A stretch of DNA of 64,000 bases from Madurella fahalii (Eukaryota > Ascomycota > Sordariomycetes > Sordariales), in assembly GCA_029876055.1 (NCBI GenBank), contig CM056880.1, positions 496,001 through 560,000 of the forward strand. The letters run 5' to 3'. The notes under the pieces are model-generated. The model had not been told where the DNA came from. It saw only the letters and a program-made list of their open reading frames with translations, and ran no database searches. Position numbers and translations under genes: made by a program. Each line of letters starts with the position of its first letter. Position 1 is the first letter of the stretch. This document shows, piece by piece, positions 1 to 11,772 of this stretch.

Positions 1-221
1 TCGGCCTCCCCCGCCGGCGCAGCATCCGGCGGGACGGCAGCAGCGGAGCTGACCCACCAGTCGATGTTGTCCGTGATTGTGTCTTTGAAGCCGACGACCA
101 GCCCGTCCAGGAAGGTCATGGACTTGGTGTACCCCAGTGGGGCGAGGGCGGCCTCGTACCAGGCGACGACGGCAGCGTGCTGTGGGTCGGGGGTTTTGAT
201 GCCTGTGTGGGCGATGGTCAT
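1..221 (-). CDS. VOC-family (glyoxalase/bleomycin-resistance-like) protein, N-terminal part
   Basis: The reverse strand opens with ATG at 221-219 and stays open to the window edge, so about 73 residues of the N-terminus are visible and the rest lies outside. The start reads MTIAHTGIKTPDPQHAAVVA, followed by WYEAALAPLGY and later DNIDWWVSS. An initial beta strand, then the helix with WYEAAL.PLGY, is the usual opening of single-domain fungal VOC proteins annotated as glyoxalase-like. These fold into paired beta-alpha-beta-beta-beta modules that bind a divalent metal; the metal ligands and substrate cannot be judged from this fragment. The family call is fairly safe; a specific enzyme activity is not claimed. 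Confidence 0.72.
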   Translation of the reverse strand, partial: MTIAHTGIKTPDPQHAAVVAWYEAALAPLGYTKSMTFLDGLVVGFKDTITDNIDWWVSSAAAVPPDAAPAGEA

Positions 222-1162
222 TTTGATTTTGATGGGGTTTACTCTTGATATCCTTCTAGGGTGGGTGGGATTGCTGTTAGGAAGGCGGGAGGCTTTGTCG
301 CTGTGGATGTTGATGCCGGGTGGGATGCATGTTTCCGGTGATGGAGGGCTGGAGGTTGCTGCCTTAAATGCTTCATGAGGAGGCAGTGAGCTAGCTGGCT
401 CGGTTTACGAGCGATTTCCGATTTCACCGCTGTCCTTCGGTGCTCGGGGGCGGCGGATCTCCGACCTCCTTGGCTGCATTGACCTGCGGCGCGCATCGCG
501 CTGGATGATTGGGTTGTGTGGCCAATCCTGCGCGATGCTGACGCGAAGTCCCGTGCGAGCTGCATGGGAGTCACCGGCGAAGAGCAGGGGTCACAAGAGG
601 GGGGCGTCCGCGGTCCCCGAGCTCCGAGCGAAGCATGAGATCCATGAGTCTTGAGGTAAACCCTGAGTAACTCGCCCGTCAAATGCCTGATGCTTCGGTA
701 GGTAAATCTGAGCAGGTACAATTTGGCTCACACAACCCCTGAGACATCTTTGTCAACAACCCTTGTCGAAGTTGTCGTGCTTGAGACGGTAGAGACCGCC
801 AGTCAGAAGTGCAGGAGAAGATGAGCAGGGACGAATGCTTCAAGGTTGCACCGTAGCATTGGTGTATGCGTGAGGTAAGCAAGGAAAATGAACCCTGAAT
901 TAAAAGAATGTCGGCCTTGTCGGGAAAAGGGGGAGGAAGGGAAGCTCAACGCAATACCCTGCGTTAATAGCATAATTACACAGTGAAATCGTTTGTCTCT
1001 GGGTGCTCACAGACTGACAAGCCGTATTCAAGCAATGTTCCGCCCGGTGGCTGTGATCAGCACAGTATAATGTGCCCGTGATGTGTGATGAGAATAACTC
1101 TGGCGGAGCCAATGTGCTACTTCTCCGTATCCACTCATGGGATGCCAGGGACGCCCACTATT
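222..1162. other. Intergenic, no gene recognised
   Basis: Short open frames occur on both strands here, but none has recognisable protein character, splice structure or family motifs. It should contain the promoter of the VOC-type gene reading leftward from 221. Confidence 0.5.
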
Positions 1163-1323
1163 TCAGGTGCCGATGTCTCTGCTGCTCCGGTTGCAGGAAC
1201 TTGCAATTGCCCGGCCCCAAACCTTCGATGAATAAAGGAAATCAACGTGAGAAGGACCAAATGGAGCGCGCTCCAGTCCAGTCAGCATTGTTTTCCCCGC
1301 TCCGTGCTCACAACAAGCATTAC

Positions 1324-1818
1324 TCACATGTAGATCAACCCAACGATCCACGAACCCAGGGCAGACCTATACGCGCCGTCTACCCTAGTCTGCAACCCCA
1401 CAAACAGTCCCCATACTAGCAAACTCAAAACACTCCAGGTACCAAACCACCTAATCAGCAACTTCCTAGCCCATACGCGCCGCTTCTCCCTCTCGGCGTA
1501 CGTGTAGTCCTCCTCTTGTCCGCTCACAACCTTGGCCCAGTGTCCTAATGCAAGCGGAGCTAAGGTACCCGATACGTTATTCATCAAGATTCCAATTGAG
1601 CCCCACCCGATCGCCAGCCGGTTTAGGTGGGTGGCGGGCGAGCTTTGGGGATTGCGATCGAGCTGAATGCTGGAGAGGGCGATATGCGTGATGTCGAAAC
1701 TCATGCCCATGCCGATATAGAGACACATGAGGATATGGATCGGAGTGCGGGAGAAGCGCGGATACGGGCCTGGGCCGTCGCTTTCCTGTTCCTGATTGCT
1801 GCTTGTTAAAGGAGGCAT
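1324..1818 (-). CDS. Hypothetical small integral membrane protein
   Basis: The frame beginning at ATG 1818-1816 (MPPLTSSNQEQE) gives about 164 residues. An upstream in-frame stretch has no ATG near its end, so 1818 was chosen. The protein has three hydrophobic stretches: IHILMCLYIGMGMSF, a Gly/Leu-rich segment around WGSIGILMNNVSGTLAPLAL, and WSVLSLLVWGLFVGL. A basic/acidic loop (YAEREKRRVWARK) separates the second from the third. A GTGAGT sits at 1327-1322 just before the stop. If it is used with an acceptor at 1202-1200, the last residues change and the protein ends at 1163 with a short tail. I do not recognise the family. Sustained hydrophobic segments and plausible splice signals suggest a real gene, with moderate certainty. 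Confidence 0.5.
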   Translation of the reverse strand: MPPLTSSNQEQESDGPGPYPRFSRTPIHILMCLYIGMGMSFDITHIALSSIQLDRNPQSSPATHLNRLAIGWGSIGILMNNVSGTLAPLALGHWAKVVSGQEEDYTYAEREKRRVWARKLLIRWFGTWSVLSLLVWGLFVGLQTRVDGAYRSALGSWIVGLIYM

Positions 1819-3287
1819 TTGGTAAGCCTCGCCTTGTTTGCTCTTAGGCTTGGAGTTGATCAGACTGATGACGCCGGGTGGTCCTAGGTTCGAAAGCGCG
1901 AGAGGGCGAAATGGCAAAGCTGAACTGCTGGCAATAGCTTGGAGAACCCGAACGTCGGGATACTGCTAAAAGAAATGCCGCGTCTCCATGCAGTGGCACA
2001 GTCAAGTCAGCGGTGCTTTGGTTTCTTGGCATATCGGAGCTGAAAACGAGTTCGGGAGTTAATTAAGTGCAGATCGAGTGCTGCACGACACGGATGATTT
2101 CAGACCCGAACACGCCGGGCTACGAGCATAGCTAGATCCTAGAAGGCGCCTATAGGTGAGAGTATATGGGATTGTAGCAATTTGTATTGAGGCATGCCGC
2201 TTGAAATGTAGGGGATTTGTAAGTCCAAAACCCTGAAAAATACAGTAGAGTGTGCAAATAGTCATGATCAGAGAGGTTCGTTGTTGCTTGGGTACCCGGG
2301 CCCATGTCTGCATAAATCCACCCCTGTAGAGGATTTCTGGGTTTTCTTGGTTGTGCAGTGTTGGGCTGGATACCGATCGGTTTGAGCCCGACCGACTTAC
2401 GAGATCCGCGACATGAGGGCTAGGTCGTCAAACTGAGAAACTTCCACAGCTGGTTGCAATCATGACGTGATGATAAATCGGATCTAGTTGCCGCTTTCAT
2501 GCGATCGGATGCCTGTTCGTCCAGGGAAAGAGCACATGATTCCGTATCAAGACCGGATCCGCTGTTTACCTCCACATTGAAGTACTGTACATCGCCTCAT
2601 CGTCTATTTTCTGCCATCAGTTTTGATGTATTATTTCCGAAGCAAAGACTCGAGAGACGGGTTCAGATAAGGTGGTGGGAAGTGGCATTGGTGTGGCATC
2701 GCAGACAAAGTTTTGGGAGAAAAACAGGCACTTGATTTTTGCTGAGATTGGCACTCGGCCTCGAGCAGGAAACTGAGACAGAGTACCCGATGTATCCGTA
2801 TCTCCAGAAACCTGGACTGACGTATCCATGAGGTAAGCTCTTACAATTGTATGATACAATATTATACACTATACGACCCTTCCATCGGTAGAACGGCTGT
2901 GTCGCAACGGCTAGCTCAACATACCACACTTGCAAGGGCCTGATATTAGGGTAGCCCTAGGAAATGAAGCTCCTCACGAGCCCATCGGAGTGTAAATACT
3001 TATTCACTCACTTCATCTCTGTTTTCTAACTCCTGGATTAAAGAACAGTTCCGAGTGCAACCCCACGCTATCTCCGTAAAATCCTTGTCATTCGTGTGAC
3101 ACTTGCCAAAGTACGTCCACTGCAGGGCGAAGCAAAGTTACAAAGTCGAGCGACCAATAATGAGTATAATCAAGTAAAAAGTAAAACCCCTTGCTCACTT
3201 CGTGTCTTCCCTCTCCAGAATCTTGAGCTCATCATGGAGATTTCGCTTCAAACAGTCCCGGCAACCCTCCTACCGTCTGTTTTACCC
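1819..3287. other. Intergenic, no gene recognised
   Basis: No open frame here shows family motifs or a coherent exon structure. The sequence is less GC-rich than the neighbouring coding DNA. Confidence 0.5.
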
Positions 3288-5660
3288 CTACGATGCCTCA
3301 TCCTTCTGCTCTACTGGGCGGCTAACTAACGAATCGCCGACCGAACACTTGGGCAGCCGAATGATATGAGCTTCCCTGGAACAGAACCAATCCCCACTCT
3401 TCTGAACGTGCGGCAATCTTTGTTCGAGTTCACCGGTGAAACAATCATCACGTAGTACTCCCTTTCGGCTTTGGGCGGGGCTGGTCGATCTTCTCCACCG
3501 GCTTCCCGACCAAGAACGACGCATTTTCAATGCATCCATATTCACAGCGTCTTCGTTCTCATATCGCAGGCGTCCCGCCAAGGTGGGATCAGCTGCGTCC
3601 AGCATAAGCTCGTGCACTCGCGCTCTCAGAACGGATACCTTCTTCCCGAGCTTGATCGTCCGGCTCCATTCGACGGCGCTGAACGGCACCGGCATGTTCT
3701 CGATCTCCCCGTCGTACGCCATCCAGGACCAGGACGGCACACGGCACCCGTTCCGGAACCGGATTCGTAGCATCTTCGGTATACCGCTGTGTCGCCGCCA
3801 GAGAAGGCTCCGGTGTAAGAACTTCTCAAAGACACCGTGAACTACGTTGCTTCTGTCTAGGACCTCTGCAAGCCGTTCCTCCAGACCGGCAATCGCAATT
3901 GGCCTGTCGGTAATCTCAGTGATGCCAAGTCCGGTGTATGTTGTAAAGAGGTATTGGAAGAGCTCTACTTGGCCTTTGTTGCGCATCACACCGAGGGCGT
4001 CGGGGAAGTCGGGGTCACCTAGGAAGATGGATCGGGAGCTAATATATGGCGGTGGTTGGAGAGGGCATGGCTTGGCCTCAAAGACCAGGAGAACTTACTT
4101 GCTCATACGCGTCAGTGACTCACAGTGAATTCCGTTGCCACACTCCCAATAGATCTGCCGGTCTGTGAAGTGGATCGTACGTCGAGACAGGGCCCTCTCC
4201 TGAAGCACCCATGCCCGTTGATTCAAGACGCTGCGTTCCACATCCCGGTGGAAGTCGTCGATCGCCTCGCATACATAGACCGGACCATGAGACGAATACG
4301 GGACAGCAATGCATGATATGTGAGCCGATGAGGCCCGCGAGGGGAATCCCTTGGTTGAGTCGGAGGCAGAGTTCGCGGCGATGGTGCAGTAGGCGTCCTG
4401 GAAGATGGCTTGCATTCCCACCGATTCAGTCTCCCAGTCTCCGTCAGGCCCTTGGATGATGCAGAGCGAGTCGATCCACAGGTAGCGCAGGCCGAGTTCA
4501 CGCGTAACCCTGACGGCATCTCTAAACGACTGTGGCAGATCATCTAGAGAGATTACCTGGTACCTGGCGTCGACGGTCTCGGCGGTCGTCGTGAACTTAG
4601 CCATTTCCTCCTCGCTGAGCTTGCCCCAGCAATGGGAGAGGGCAACGTAGTCGCCCCGTTCATCTTCACCCGACTCGTGAAGACGTATGCGGTGCGACTG
4701 CCGGTCGCCAACGTCGAGAACCCGGGTGGGTAGCACGGGGTTTTCCCCGAACGAGCGCCTGTCCTTAGAACAATCGTGCTCGTCGTCCCACACCTTGATC
4801 CATTCGCGGATAAGTTCAAACTGAACCGGCCCGCCTGCCTCGGGGAGGACGGTCGGAAACCCTATCTGGATGGCGGCACTGGCGGGCTGTGTGCCGAGAT
4901 CCGCGAAAACCCTCACCACAGACCGACTCTCCAGCGGCTGTATCACCTCGATGTTACGCCGTACAAGACAGCCGCGCAGCAGCTGGCAGAGATCGCACGA
5001 GGAGTCGGAGGTCTCATCCAACGACTGGAGACTGACGGCTTGGCGAAGATCGATGCTTCGACATCGATCGCATAGTCTTGACACCGGGATAGGCTGAAGC
5101 AGTGGCTTTAGCTGGCCCAGCTGCTCGAAAAATGTTTCGGCAAAATCGTTGTCCACCGAGTGCTCCCAGTTTTCGTCTGAGTTCCTGAGGGCGTCGCCGG
5201 TGACCCCGAAACTCTCATAAAGCTGCAAGCCATCAGCTCTGTCCTCGTACCTCAACTGGAGAGCGTTTTTGAGTCGCTGTAATTGAGCTTCCTCGCGGTT
5301 ATTTTCACCTTGATTGGGAAGCTCCGCAAATACTTCAACAACAATATCTCTCATAAACTCCCACTCCCAGCTACGGTCTTCCTTTCGCTCCTCTTCATTA
5401 TCATTATCCTCGAGCAGCTCAAGAAGCGCCTCATCGTCGAGAAGGGTGAGGGACAAGAGAGTCTCGACCTCAATTTCCATCTCTCTTCTATACTCGTCTC
5501 CATCAAACATGCCTAACCCATTATCGGTGTCGTTTTCTAGGGCATAATCGGACTCATCATCAAGGTGGACAATCTCTGTCTGTGGTTCCGCGGATTTGGA
5601 GGCCCACCGGGTCATCCTCGTCCTCAGCTTCATCCCACATTTTGAGATAAACCGACGCAT
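3288..5660 (-). CDS. HET-domain (heterokaryon incompatibility) protein
   Basis: Two exons, 5660-4099 and 4038-3288, are joined across a 60-base intron (GTAAGT at 4098, TTAG at 4041-4039) to give about 770 residues. The N-terminal 170 residues are strongly acidic. A Cys-containing region (CDRC, then CDLC) follows. The HET block itself is clear: YVALSHCWG, then QSFRDAVRVTRELGLRYLWI leading into DSLCIIQ, a region ending in CTIAANSA, and LNQRAWVLQERALSRR followed by YWEC. These are the conserved HET motifs. Known HET proteins trigger cell death after fusion of unlike hyphae, usually with a partner protein; most family members have no assigned partner, and none is evident here. The second exon supplies the less conserved C-terminal region with a SWSWMAYDGEI element typical of the family. 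Start and splice are well supported; the allorecognition role is by family only. Confidence 0.9.
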
Positions 5661-7344
5661 ATGTTGAAAATGATGGCAGAAGGGAACCTATGCCGCTATC
5701 GTCTGGAAACGAAGAACAGGCTGCAGCAGGCCCGCGGACACGCCATATACATGTGCGTGCACTGCGCATCTAGGTATGTTGGCGGCCCGGGCTTTCAGTC
5801 GGGTGCGATCAGGCGCCCACGACGAGGGCGCGATTGTGCCTTATAGACACTAGCGCCAAAAATGTCTCGAAACGTTTCAGCGCCTCTATGGGTCGCCACA
5901 ATGTTCAGCCGCAAACCATCTCGCTCATGCGCCACGTCTCATCCTTTTATATGCCCAGATCCCACAGCGTGATCCCCTCCTTCCCAGGCCACTTCAGCTG
6001 TCGCCGATCCCGGCTACTATGTCCGCATTTGCCGAATTCGGGATGAGACTAGGCTAAGGCAGTTTTGTGAAGGAGCTGTTCCCGTCGGTTCCTATGATAG
6101 GTTGGGCATAAAAAATGTACCGCTCCTTGACGTGTCAGCCAGGGATTCTGAGTCAACGTGTCCCACCTCAGTTACCGGACACCCCACATACCTGTATATG
6201 TAAGTACCTCCTTTTTGCCCGACTTTGATACACAGGAAGCCACTGAGCTATCACTACTAATACTGCATTCTGGCCCGCTCTCTGTATCCGGATCATCTTT
6301 GTCCTTGCTGTACAGCCCTCATTCCTCCAGATGGGCGGCGGAGGATTGAGGTCGTTGTGACCCGAGCGTTGTACAGCGTAGGTGTCCAGACACTGCCTCT
6401 GAGAGGGAGAATTTTGCTTATACAATCTCATTGGCTTGTTGAAGTGGGACTGTAAAAGTGGCCCGAGAGGTACAGTGCAAGCGGTACATCATGCCAACAG
6501 GCCTAAGCCCCTGAGGCTATGGCCGTACTGGGGTATCTAAAACACAGGCCGTGCCAAGCAGTCCTCTGCACTCAACAACGGCTATCGCCAACCAACACAC
6601 CCGTTCTAAGAACCCGACCTTGCCCTTGCAGCAGAAACTAGTTCTTTAACTAGTCCTTCAACCAGTCCCTCAACCTCGGATGGTCCGGAGACCCTGACCT
6701 GCCACCCCGGCCCTATATATATTATCCTAGAAGAGTAAGTTGGAGGATCGGGAGAGTATGGGTAATAATAACTTATGCATCTGTTATCTCTATCTCATCC
6801 CGTAATCTCTCCCTCTATCAAGTCCACCCTACCTATTTTTCTGGCACATAGCCTAGTAGATTGGAATTGGTTTACTGTGTCTTGAAACTTGAGAACTCTA
6901 TAAATCATGACCAGCCAATGCAACTCGAAAGTAGCTAAGAAATCCCACGTCATACCTAATCAAAAGATGTGTGAATTGTGATTCAGTAGCTAGAGCACTT
7001 TGGAAGTTGACATATCGAATGCGGGCGTACGGATGATGTGATTGTACTGAGTAGCGGAGCACGCCCTCGTGGGGGAAGGGAAAGTGAATGCGAGAAAGCG
7101 AGACAAAATAACGAAGGTCTACAGCTATATGCGGTATGCACGCATCATCCGCGCCGGGAAAGCTGCTATTTGCCCACTCGCATTTCCAGATAGTGGCAGC
7201 CCTCGGACTGGGTTAACCGGCCGGCCCGTACCGCTGACGCATGTCATGTCGGCAGTTGCGTTGACACACCACACCACCAGCTTACTAGGTACCTTAATTA
7301 CCTTAGCTTGCCATGACTGAGGGCAGTGCCCAGTACGTCCTCTC
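5661..7344. other. Intergenic, no gene recognised
   Basis: About 1.7 kb between divergent genes. I see no coding frame with family character. The region around 6700-7000 is relatively AT-rich. A TACCTTA/CTTAGGTA-type element lies at 7287-7307 (see findings). Confidence 0.5.
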
Positions 7345-7353
7345 TATATATAT
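7345..7353 (+). promoter_or_regulatory. TATA-like element before the FAD monooxygenase
   Basis: A TATATATAT tract ends about 80 bases before the chosen ATG at 7434. It argues against an in-frame ATG at 7326, which would lie upstream of it. Confidence 0.4.
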
Positions 7354-7433
7354 CACCAACCACCAAATCCAACCGCGATCACGAGAACATTTTCCCCGAC
7401 CACACCGCACTACCGAACCCCAACAACGAAACG

Positions 7434-9112
7434 ATGGCTCCCCAGCAACAACCACCATCACCACCACCACCACCATCCTCGCCACCACCGCCACCGCCGT
7501 TCACCATCGCCATAATCGGCGCCGGCATAACAGGCACCACCCTCTCCATCGCCCTGGCGGCCAGGAACATCCCCCACGCGGTGTACGAGCAAGCCGCGGC
7601 GCCGACCGAGGTGGGCGCGGGGCTGGGGTTCGGGCCCAACGCCGCGCGGGCGCTGCGCATCATCGACGCGAGGCTGCACGACGAGTTTCGGCGGGTGTGT
7701 GCGCCGAGCGGGGGGGAAGGCGGTGCGGGGCGGGGGCGGGGGCGACGGCGGAGTGGTGGTGGTAGTGGGCATGGGGCTTTGGGGGTGCAGGACGACCAAG
7801 CGGAGCCGGAGCGCGGCGGGGCTGACAGCCTATCCCGCCGGGCTGATGATAATGGCGGTGGGGACGTCCCGGTGTGGATTGAGTTCCTTGACGGCACGTC
7901 CCCTGTGGATGCCAGGCAGCTCGATCCGGCGTTTACGGTGTATGCCACCGGCGGGGAAGGACACGGGGCGGTCCATCGGGCAAAGTGGCTTGATCGGTTA
8001 ATGGGGTTTGTTCCGGAGGGGGTGGTCAAGTTTGGGAAACGACTGGAAGATGTGTGGATTGGAGAGCGCGGCAAAATGGTGATGAGCTTTGCGGACAGGA
8101 CAACGGCTGAGGCGGACGCGGTTGTGGGATGTGATGGTGTGAAGTCGAGAGTGAGGGAGATTATGTTGCGATTGGGCGGGTGGGATGTAGATGTGACAAA
8201 GGCGAAGTGCGGGTATAGCGGCAAGTATGCTTATCGATGCATGATTCCGATGGAGAAGGCGGTTCAGGAGATTGGGTGGAGGAGAGCGAGCGTCTCATCA
8301 TTGTGGGTGAGTCCTTAAATGGATATGGCGAATGATGAACCGAGGCATAACCAGGCCCTGGGTCCCCGATCGCCTACTAACTTTCTGTCAGATGGGCTAC
8401 GGCAGACACGTTCTCACATTCCCCGTGGGAAAACCCGGGCCAACCCAGCTCCTCAACCTTGTAGCGTTTGTCACAGATAAGAGTGGTTCTTGGCCGAGCC
8501 GGGACGCCACGTGCCTCACGCTCCCAGCCACTCGGGAAGACGCGCTCCGTGACTTTAGGGAAGGAGGGTTTGGTGAGACGGTGCGCAAACTTTTGCAATT
8601 GACGCAGGACAAGATGGACAAGGTTCGTGTCCCGCACTGCACCAGGGGATCAGGGTTAAGAGATGGAACAGTGGGGCCTCTTCGACCTTGCCCATCACCC
8701 TTTGCCCAGCTTCTACTCGGGACGCGTCCCCGTCACCGGCGATGCCGCCCACGCCAGCACGCCACATCACGGGTCCGGAGCCGGTTTTTGCATGGAGGAT
8801 GTGGCCGTGTTAGCATGCCTCTTTGAGCAGCTGTCGAATGATATCGACAGATTTAAAAGTGTCGGGGATGGCTTAGAAGCTGTGTTTGCTGCATTTGATG
8901 AGAGCCGCCGAAAGCGAGATCAATGGTTAGTCGAGAGCAGTCGGCGGGCAGCGTGTCTCTATGAATGGCAGCTGGACAACATGGGGAAGGACAGCTTGGA
9001 GGCGATGCGGAGAGATATCGAGGAGCGCCAGGGGATTTGCTGGAGTATTGATCTAAACGCCGCTATCCAAAAAGTCAAGGAGACTTTGGGGCGGGAAATG
9101 GTGAGTTACTGA
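7434..9112 (+). CDS. FAD-dependent monooxygenase (salicylate hydroxylase-like)
   Basis: Exons 7434-8306, 8392-8622 and 8672-9112 give about 514 residues. Intron 1 is GTGAGT...TACTAAC...CAG. Intron 2 is 49 bases if the acceptor before TGG at 8672 is used; the alternative at 8663 adds three residues but leaves only 40 bases. After a proline-rich leader the Rossmann motif IAIIGAGITGTTLSIALAAR binds FAD. Later come VVGCDGVKSRVR, the DG motif of the group A hydroxylase family, and GDAAHASTPHHGSGAG near residue 400, which contacts the flavin. Such enzymes hydroxylate aromatic or polyketide substrates using NAD(P)H and O2; the substrate is unknown. Between the first FAD motif and VWIEFLDGT lies a Gly/Arg-rich stretch encoded by G-runs (about 7700-7860) that is unusual for the family and could hide an intron or a local base-count error. 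Confidence 0.85.
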
Positions 9113-9405
9113 TCAGCAAAGATCGCAAAGCCGGAAACTATGTACAGTACATCCCATTCTCGGATACTGCGATTCCCGATACCTATCAACAGGCAAGACT
9201 CACAACCCACAGGCACTGTACAGTATCGGTACATCGGATACAGAAGATGTAACAAGGTCTGCAGGAGAGACATAGCATATACAGCACCTTCAACCCACCC
9301 ACCCCACCTTTTTACCATCCCACGGGTTTTGTACTTAGCTGTGTATGCAGTCAACCACCTATAACACCGTGACGTAACATTCGAGCTATGCAGGCTGCGC
9401 TTCCC

Positions 9406-10549
9406 TCAATAATGATGCTCCCGGTTCACCACATTGATCAGCGGCTCCCCCTTGCTCAAGCGCTCTAAGTTCTGCTCGATGAAGCCCTGGATGCGATCGA
9501 ACAGCCGCGGCGTCCGCCAGCTGATATGGGGGGTAATGAACAAGTTGGGCGCGGTGAACAGAGGATGTCCGTCAGGTAACGGCTCCGGGTCCGTAACGTC
9601 GATCGCTGCGCCCCGGATCTTGCCCTCTTTCAGCGCCTCAAGTAGCGCATCATGGTCAATGTGCTGTCCTCGGGCAATGTTCGCGACAAAGGTCTTTTTT
9701 CTTGAGAGGATCCCGAACTGCTCACGGCCGAGAATGTACTTGGTCGTCTCGGTGAGAGGTAGGCTAACCACGAGGAGATCGAGGTCTTGCGCCAAGAAGT
9801 TGTTGACTGCCTCTCTCGACGCGCCATGGAACCATTTTGCTGGGATGAGGCCGTCAGCATCTCCAGTTCCGGGCACGCAATAGCTGTCGTCCCTGCGAGA
9901 TTCAGGGGTCGGCTTCTCGCTACGAGTAAATGCGTAAATCTCCATGCCCAAGGCGTTAGCCAACCTGGCGCACTGCCGCCCTATAGCGCCGTAGCCGAGG
10001 ATTCCCATGCGCAATCCGGGCGAGTCGCAGACGTCGAGATGAAGCATGCGGCTGTACTTTTGCTTCTGCTGCTCGGCCGCATAGTCTAGGAAGCAGTGGC
10101 TCATCATGAGCCAGGTGCCAATGACCCATTCGGCTATTTGGGGCCTGGAAATGTGTTAGTGGCGACTGCTTGTAGAGCTTGTTGGGCACGCATCCACTTA
10201 ACGCGTGAACCCCGTTCCCAGTGCAGAACATGACTCCTGGCCTCTTGTACAACTCATGGGTAATCCATCGGTCTGCACCAGCAGACATCAACTGGACGTA
10301 GCGGAGCTTTGGTAGTAACTCGGCAGGATGCGGCAGGACGGTGCAGAGAATGGTGACGCCGTCATAGACATCGTGTGGAAGAGGATGAGCTGGGAGTTTC
10401 GTCTCCTGGAGAACCCATCGCACCTTAAAGCCGGGATATTTTCGTTCGAGCTCGGCAATCCACGTCTCGTTTGGAGGGGACGGGACGGTCATAAGGAGCA
10501 CATCATTGCTCAAGCTGTTGGCAAGCTCCGAAGCCATAATGGAGCCCAT
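9406..10549 (-). CDS. D-isomer-specific 2-hydroxyacid dehydrogenase
   Basis: Exons 10549-10203 and 10144-9406 give 361 residues. The 58-base intron (GTTAAG...CACTAAC...CAG) joins NGVHA to PQIAEWVIG, which restores the conserved segment before the NAD domain. The Rossmann motif is MGILGYGAIGRQCARLANAL. The catalytic triad is visible as Arg in NIARGQHIDHDAL, Glu in VTDPEPLPDGHPL and His in ITPHISWRT. These enzymes reduce 2-keto acids to D-2-hydroxyacids, or the reverse, with NAD(P)H; glyoxylate and hydroxypyruvate reductases belong here. No targeting sequence is evident, so it is probably cytosolic. The substrate cannot be read from the sequence. Length is normal for the family, and the gene runs convergent with the FAD monooxygenase. 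Confidence 0.93.
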
Positions 10550-11088
10550 AGTGCGGAAAAGCGGGCCTGGAAGTGGTGAAGGACGGATTGAGTGATGCCA
10601 AGGCCCAAAGCTGGGATCCTATCCATTTTATGTCCCATGAGCAAGCCGTTATCGGTGTGGGCCAACATCCTGACTCCAACGGTGCATCAGGAGGTCCGGG
10701 ACCGCCGGTACGGCGGTACTTTCGTCCTCGGAGCACGCGGCCCCTGACTTCCCCGTATGAAACGCTGTTGGTTTCTAATTTTATTATTCTGGTTCATTTC
10801 CCGTTTTTCTAGAAAGCGGCTTAGAATGCCTTTGCGCTGCGGGCTCGGCAGCTGCCCGCCATCCCGTCGTACCAGTTCCCGCAAGTTATGAGTGTTGCAC
10901 AATGTGAACCATGTTACACGTTAGAATCCAGCAGCCCGATTGCCTTGCACGACCGTATCCCGCCTGGAGGATCGCGGGCCAAGCGGATGCTTATCCATCC
11001 TCCCGGCTCACGGCCCTAATTCCTGGGATCACTATGCTAATGACTTCGACCTGATTTGTCCCCTAACCCCCTGGGGACCCAGCCCGCC
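10550..11088. other. Intergenic, no gene recognised
   Basis: Promoter region of the dehydrogenase and downstream region of the GFA-type gene. Nothing else is supported. Confidence 0.5.
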
Positions 11089-11538
11089 TCACTTGCTCTT
11101 CTCCGGCCTTCCCGGCATCTCCCCTGGCGGCCCCTCCCACGTCGTGACCCCCTTAGGAATCTCCACGACCGCGCTCCTTGCATAAATATGCGCTGCTCCC
11201 TTCCACTCCAGTCCTTTGACACACCCGCCCTTTATAGAGACGGTGTCTCTCTCCTTCCCGTCCGCATCGCGGATACGATGGATCAGGCGCGTACCACATC
11301 TCTTGCAGAAATAGCAGTCCATCGTACGGCCCTCATTGGAAGGGCGCGTCCAAACGGCCAGGCTCTCGGCCAGGTCCGGACGCAACGGAAAGAGGCCGGC
11401 GGCGGGGAAGATGGCGCTTGTACCGAACGCAGAGGCGGATTGGAGCCGGCATTCGATGCAGTGGCAGTGGTAGACCGCGATTGGGGAAGGGGTCGGGGTG
11501 GTGAAGGTGATGAAGGCGCATTGGCAGGTAACTTCCAT
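11089..11538 (-). CDS. GFA/CENP-V-type zinc protein
   Basis: A single exon encodes 149 residues from MEVTCQCAF. An open frame continues 61 codons upstream, but the domain begins at this Met, so 11538 is preferred. Zinc-ligand patterns are clear: CQC near the N-terminus, then YHCHCIECRLQSASAFG, then CYFCKRCGTRL. This is the domain found in glutathione-dependent formaldehyde-activating enzyme and CENP-V, which binds two zinc ions. Most fungal members have no proven substrate, and one-carbon or thiol-adduct chemistry is only a family suggestion. The C-terminus (TWEGPPGEMPGRPEKSK) is a short polar tail. A second member of the same family lies at 44154-44960. Confidence 0.88.
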   Translation of the reverse strand: MEVTCQCAFITFTTPTPSPIAVYHCHCIECRLQSASAFGTSAIFPAAGLFPLRPDLAESLAVWTRPSNEGRTMDCYFCKRCGTRLIHRIRDADGKERDTVSIKGGCVKGLEWKGAAHIYARSAVVEIPKGVTTWEGPPGEMPGRPEKSK

Positions 11539-11772
11539 GGTGGGTTTGTTCCGTCTGGGGCTCCCCGGGGCGTTTGGTTCAAATGTGAATGATAATCGGG
11601 ATCTTATGCGAGATAACTGTCGTGGTATTGAGGGGAAGGTGGGGAGGCCGCTGCGAGGTGAGAGGTGAGGAAGGACGGACAGGGTTAGGGTCGCACCACA
11701 TGATCGTCTGCGAAAACTCAAAAACCTGTTTTTCGAACATCCACTCTAACAAATCGGAGCCACTCCCGGCCA

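Noticed and set aside
239..721. 160-codon reverse frame
   Set aside because: Composition unlike nearby proteins and no family motif.
7326..7433. Earlier in-frame ATG for the FAD monooxygenase
   Set aside because: It lies before the TATA-like tract and adds a leader without family character.
7379..8224. 281-codon reverse frame over the FAD monooxygenase
   Set aside because: Pro/Ser-rich antisense shadow of a G/C-biased coding exon.
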